A stretch of DNA of 11,071 bases from Bacillota bacterium (GTDB lineage: Bacteria > Bacillota > Clostridia > Lachnospirales > Lachnospiraceae): NCBI GenBank assembly GCA_017861355.1, contig JAGFXQ010000092.1:1-11071 (forward strand), read 5' to 3'. Positions 7,392 to 11,071 of this stretch are shown here, piece by piece. Every line of letters begins with the position of its first letter. Position 1 is the stretch's first letter. The position numbers and the translations under genes are program-made. Under the pieces are notes generated by a model. The model was not told the DNA's origin, did no database searches, and saw only the letters and a program-made list of their open reading frames with translations.

Positions 7392-10300
7392 AGAAAGAAC
7401 TCGAAATTGTAAAAATTCATCAAACACCCTGGATTTTAAATGATAATGGTGTTTTAAAAAGTGAAACCATACTTCATCTGGATACTTCCCTGGAGGATTG
7501 TATGATTACTGCACGTATATTGGTACCGGGGCAGCCTGTATGCTATCAAAAGCTCGGACCTGTTACGTACGGTAAGTCTGATATCAGACTTCTCGTTCCA
7601 GAATTAATAAGAGATAATGATATTGTAACATTTTCTCTATTTACACGGGATGAGAATATAGAAAGAGAATTAGCCTCTATTTCTCTTCCCCAGAAAAAAA
7701 TCCGCCACTGGAAAATCTATGTAGCTCATGATATGCACTTGGATATCGGCTACACTGACTATCAGGAGGATTTAATCCACACATTGTTTCCTGAATATCT
7801 TGATGAAGTATTGGAAGAAATTGATAATACTAAGGAGTGGGAGAAAGACAATCAGCTAAAATATCCTGTGGAAGCCTCCTACTTACTGTACGGTTCTGCC
7901 TTGGCGGCTCGCAATGCCGATTGGATTGAAAAATTAAAGGAAAATCTTATATCAAAACGTATGAACTATCCTTATAACTATTTGCATTTTGCAACCGAGG
8001 GTATGGGTACAGAGCAAATTGTCAGACAAAATTATTATTCTGCCAGATTTCTCAATGATATCCTTGGAACACCTCCTGCAAAATATGCAGTTCATACCGA
8101 TGATGCAGGGTTTTCCTGGTCACATGTTGATGCCTTGACCAGTGCAGGTCAAAAATACCTTTCCTTTCGTTTGCAGGATAGCAATTGGAATTATGAGGAT
8201 GGACACTGTCCAAAGTATCCCCGCCTTTTTTATCTCAGGGGCAGGACACCGGAGAGCAAATTGCTGACCTTTGATGGACCTGTATACCATTTTGATGATT
8301 TTGGATTCCGGGAATCTACACTTGATATCACAATTAATCGGATCACTGATCTGTTTTTAGATCGGCAATCTGAGGATTACCCTTATGAGTCCTATTTAAT
8401 ACATCTTACCAAAGTTCGTGATAATTCCGGAATTGAGCCAAATGTCATGCATAATATAGTAGCTCTTAATTCACGTACTGATGATGAGGGTCGGCCTTAT
8501 GTATTCCCACATTTTATTAATTCACTTGTCGAGGATTTCTTTGAGGATATTGAAACACATTACAAAGACATAATTCCCAGCGTACAGGGAACATTGGAAA
8601 GCTTTTGGAGCTTTGGGGCTGCCCAGGTATCCTATGAAACATCAGTAAGCAAGGAAAATCATGAAAATGTTCCGGCGGCAGAATTTTTTTCAGCGATTGC
8701 ATCTGCTCTTGTTCCTGCGCATCCTTATCCGTATACCGATCTTTTCCGGGCATATGATGACATGATGCTGACAGACGAACATAACTGGGCAAGTTGGAAT
8801 TATTACGTTGATGATGAGCAATTAAAATGGTCTCGGAACAAAGTACTTGAGCCGCAAAGAATTGCAAGACGTCTTCTTGACACTTCCTTCACAGCGGTAG
8901 AGTCACTAATTCCAACGGAAGGACCAACCATTCTTGTATATAACAATAGTGCATGGGAACGGTCAGACATCGTTACCATAAAAACGGAAGCTTTTCCTCA
9001 CACATTCGAAATCATAGATGCATACACAGGTATAAGTCTTCCCTGGCAAAAAACATCGGACGGGAACATCTGCTTTATAGCGTGTCAAGTCCCTCAATAT
9101 GGATACAAGGCATTTCGAATAATCCCAGGCAGTACACCAGTCAAAAGTAATAAAACAGTTACTGTGACTGAAAATGTAATAGAGAATGATTTTTATAAAG
9201 TCACCCTTGATACCAGTGGCTGTATCTGCAGTTGTATCGATAAGCAAAATAATAATAAAGAGTTGGTAGATCCTTCTGCTCCCCATAAGATGAATCAATT
9301 TGTTTACTATACCTCTAAAAATGAATTGTACGATAATGTTCTTTATACGGAAGATGAAATCTCCAATGCAACTATCTCATCAGAATCGGGTCCTGTGATG
9401 GCTATGCTTGTTGCTGACGGCCGCACCCGCGGGGTTGAAAAGATTGTCAGAAAGGTTATTCTGTACGCAGATTTACCTCGTATCGATATTATCAATGAAG
9501 TATTCAAAGCAGACGCGCCGCCGAATTATACCGAATGTGCAGAGGAAGGTTTCTTTACCTTTCCTTTCAATATGGATAATTTTCGGATTGCACATGATAC
9601 ACCGGCTGGTGAAGTAGAACCCTATGTTAATTCAGATATATATAGTCCAACACATCAGCTCTATTGGTCAAATACTGATTTCTATGTAGCAAATCACTGG
9701 ATTAATGTTCAGGGAGAAAATGACAGCATATTATTTACTTCTGTGAATGCACCTTTAGTCCAATATGGAGGTCGCCGCACCTGTCATTGGGACAAAAACC
9801 ATCAAATAGAATCCCCATGGATATATAATTGGGTATTCAATAATTTTTGGAAAACCAATTTTACCTATACTCAGCCTGGTCCTGTTACCTATAAATACAG
9901 TATTAACACACAAAAAGCTCGTGATTGGAAGCAGGCACGTGCCGATAAGTTCGGATTTGACATTACAAATCCTTTAAAATCACACCTTATCTGCCATGCA
10001 CAACCTGGGCTCCTGCCACATGATATCCATAGCTTCTTCAAAATAAATCGGGATAATGTTATAGCTACTTCTGTGAAAATGGCAGAAAGCAATGGTAATG
10101 GGTTAATCATACGCTTCCATGAAACACAAGGATCCGAATGCAGTGTCTGTGTTAATATGTCTGGGCTTCCGTTAAACGCACACATTATTGAAACAGATGT
10201 AATTGAAAATGATATTGCTCCTATTCCTTCCTGCGAAGGCAGGTTCAACTTTTCCATTCCTGCTTATGGTTGGAAAACATTTCGACTGCTGCAGATGGAG

Positions 10301-11071
10301 TATTGTCCGGCACCAAGCATTATAGATGCCTGTATCACAGAAGGAGGCACAATTGTGAAATGGACAATGCCGGATGAATATTCCTATCTATGCTATGCAC
10401 TTTACAGAGGAACAAACGAGGATTTTATCCCAGGTGCAGGTAATTATCTTGCCACAATAGATACTCCTTATTATTATGATACGCAGGTTGTATATAATTT
10501 AATGAATGACTATTACTACAAGGTACAAGCAATAGGTATAAAAATGAAAAGTGAATTATCTTTAAGTACCAAAGCCTGCCCCGGAGACATCACAAGTATC
10601 CCTCCCACGATACCCGGATATCCCATGGAGGAAGCATCTGGAAACTACCGAATATCTCTATCCTGGGAGGCTTCCATAGACTATAATGATACGCTAAAAG
10701 GCTATCGAATTTATAGGAATGGGGTTGCTTGCAAGGATATCCCTTCCTCTATGACAAGTTGGATGGATGTTGGATTATACAGGAATACCGAATACACATA
10801 TGAGATTACAGCATTTAATAAAGCTGGTCTTGAATCCGAACGAAGCCAAAAAATTACTATTTGTACAACTAATTATAACAGTATAGGAGATATCACCCCT
10901 ATTGCGCAAATCACCGCCTCTTCCGAGCGAGGAATTGACTTCCTTGTTACTAATATCTCCAATGGTGTATGTGGTATGATTGATCAAGATAATTGGCTTC
11001 CAAAAGAAGCAGATACACTTCCGTGGATAAGGATGGAATGGGAAGAAGCACATACAATTGATACAATCTAT
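7388..11071 (+). CDS. Large multidomain GH38-type α-mannosidase (3' end outside window)
   Basis: The frame stays open for 1228 codons and leaves the right edge. Residues 1-105 form an N-terminal β-rich region. The barrel starts at HDMHLDIGYTD, where H117 and D119 are the expected first zinc ligands. HTDDAGFSWS carries D238-D239, one the likely nucleophile. A TDEHNWASWN motif and α-helical mid domain follow, then a long β-sandwich region to about 970. Two fibronectin III-like modules come next, at about 974-1064 and 1065-1160, the second with SWEAS, KGYRIYRNG and YTYEITAFNKAG. From about 1169 begins an F5/8-C/CBM32-like module (QITASSERG, then LPWIRMEWEEAHTIDTIY), cut by the window edge. No signal peptide is seen, unusual with such binding modules. 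The ATG overlaps the GH125 stop, with AAAGGG 7 nt upstream. This branch differs strongly from the leftward GH38. Fold and family are well supported; linkage specificity is unknown. Confidence 0.88.
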   Translation, partial: MKKELEIVKIHQTPWILNDNGVLKSETILHLDTSLEDCMITARILVPGQPVCYQKLGPVTYGKSDIRLLVPELIRDNDIVTFSLFTRDENIERELASISLPQKKIRHWKIYVAHDMHLDIGYTDYQEDLIHTLFPEYLDEVLEEIDNTKEWEKDNQLKYPVEASYLLYGSALAARNADWIEKLKENLISKRMNYPYNYLHFATEGMGTEQIVRQNYYSARFLNDILGTPPAKYAVHTDDAGFSWSHVDALTSAGQKYLSFRLQDSNWNYEDGHCPKYPRLFYLRGRTPESKLLTFDGPVYHFDDFGFRESTLDITINRITDLFLDRQSEDYPYESYLIHLTKVRDNSGIEPNVMHNIVALNSRTDDEGRPYVFPHFINSLVEDFFEDIETHYKDIIPSVQGTLESFWSFGAAQVSYETSVSKENHENVPAAEFFSAIASALVPAHPYPYTDLFRAYDDMMLTDEHNWASWNYYVDDEQLKWSRNKVLEPQRIARRLLDTSFTAVESLIPTEGPTILVYNNSAWERSDIVTIKTEAFPHTFEIIDAYTGISLPWQKTSDGNICFIACQVPQYGYKAFRIIPGSTPVKSNKTVTVTENVIENDFYKVTLDTSGCICSCIDKQNNNKELVDPSAPHKMNQFVYYTSKNELYDNVLYTEDEISNATISSESGPVMAMLVADGRTRGVEKIVRKVILYADLPRIDIINEVFKADAPPNYTECAEEGFFTFPFNMDNFRIAHDTPAGEVEPYVNSDIYSPTHQLYWSNTDFYVANHWINVQGENDSILFTSVNAPLVQYGGRRTCHWDKNHQIESPWIYNWVFNNFWKTNFTYTQPGPVTYKYSINTQKARDWKQARADKFGFDITNPLKSHLICHAQPGLLPHDIHSFFKINRDNVIATSVKMAESNGNGLIIRFHETQGSECSVCVNMSGLPLNAHIIETDVIENDIAPIPSCEGRFNFSIPAYGWKTFRLLQMEYCPAPSIIDACITEGGTIVKWTMPDEYSYLCYALYRGTNEDFIPGAGNYLATIDTPYYYDTQVVYNLMNDYYYKVQAIGIKMKSELSLSTKACPGDITSIPPTIPGYPMEEASGNYRISLSWEASIDYNDTLKGYRIYRNGVACKDIPSSMTSWMDVGLYRNTEYTYEITAFNKAGLESERSQKITICTTNYNSIGDITPIAQITASSERGIDFLVTNISNGVCGMIDQDNWLPKEADTLPWIRMEWEEAHTIDTIY

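Noticed and set aside
8517..11053. Several open frames of 65-122 codons on both strands across the right-hand GH38 gene.
   Set aside because: All overlap a continuous 1228-codon frame with recognisable catalytic motifs and FN3 domains, and their translations resemble no family.
1..11071. Searched for tRNA/rRNA genes, CRISPR arrays, insertion sequences, attachment sites and frameshifted genes.
   Set aside because: No regular spacer repeats, transposase motifs, terminal inverted repeats or tRNA-like cloverleaf were noticed by eye, and every large frame is uninterrupted.

Overview
This is an AT-rich window with strong AGGAGG-type ribosome binding sites, short operons and hairpin terminators followed by T-rich tracts. 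Together with the gene content this suggests a low-GC Firmicute, probably a clostridium of the Lachnospiraceae/Clostridiaceae type. That placement is an inference from style and gene families, not from a marker gene. Almost every base belongs to an α-mannan (yeast mannan or high-mannose N-glycan) utilisation locus.

Layout. A GH38 α-mannosidase of the MAN2C1-like type runs leftward from a TTG start at 1639 and leaves the window at base 1. A 259-bp divergent control region (1640-1898) follows. Rightward come: a secreted GH76 endo-α-1,6-mannanase carrying two C-terminal βγ-crystallin domains (1899-3560), a hairpin terminator (3587-3627), a methyl-accepting chemotaxis protein (3750-5879), a second, similar hairpin (5953-6000), then a GH125 exo-α-1,6-mannosidase (6105-7391). 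The last gene overlaps GH125 by ATGA: a second, very different, large GH38-type enzyme with fibronectin III and F5/8-C (discoidin-like) modules (7388 to the right edge, still open). The two GH38 genes are open at the window edges.

How it may work together (inference). The secreted GH76 enzyme would cut the α-1,6-mannan backbone outside the cell. The membrane chemoreceptor could steer the cell towards the substrate or its products. The enzymes without signal peptides (both GH38s and GH125) would finish imported oligosaccharides. No transporter or transcription factor is in the window.

The most unusual content is regulatory. The upstream regions of GH76 and the chemoreceptor are a diverged direct repeat of about 90 bp. 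Upstream of GH125 and the leftward GH38 there is a nearly identical 30-nt element, ATCCACT-N5-ACTAACA(A/T)TCGTCTACTC, in each case exactly 20 nt before a -10-like hexamer. The GH76/chemoreceptor repeat has a related element with the same 20-nt spacing. This suggests that one unseen activator controls hydrolysis and chemotaxis as a single mannan regulon.
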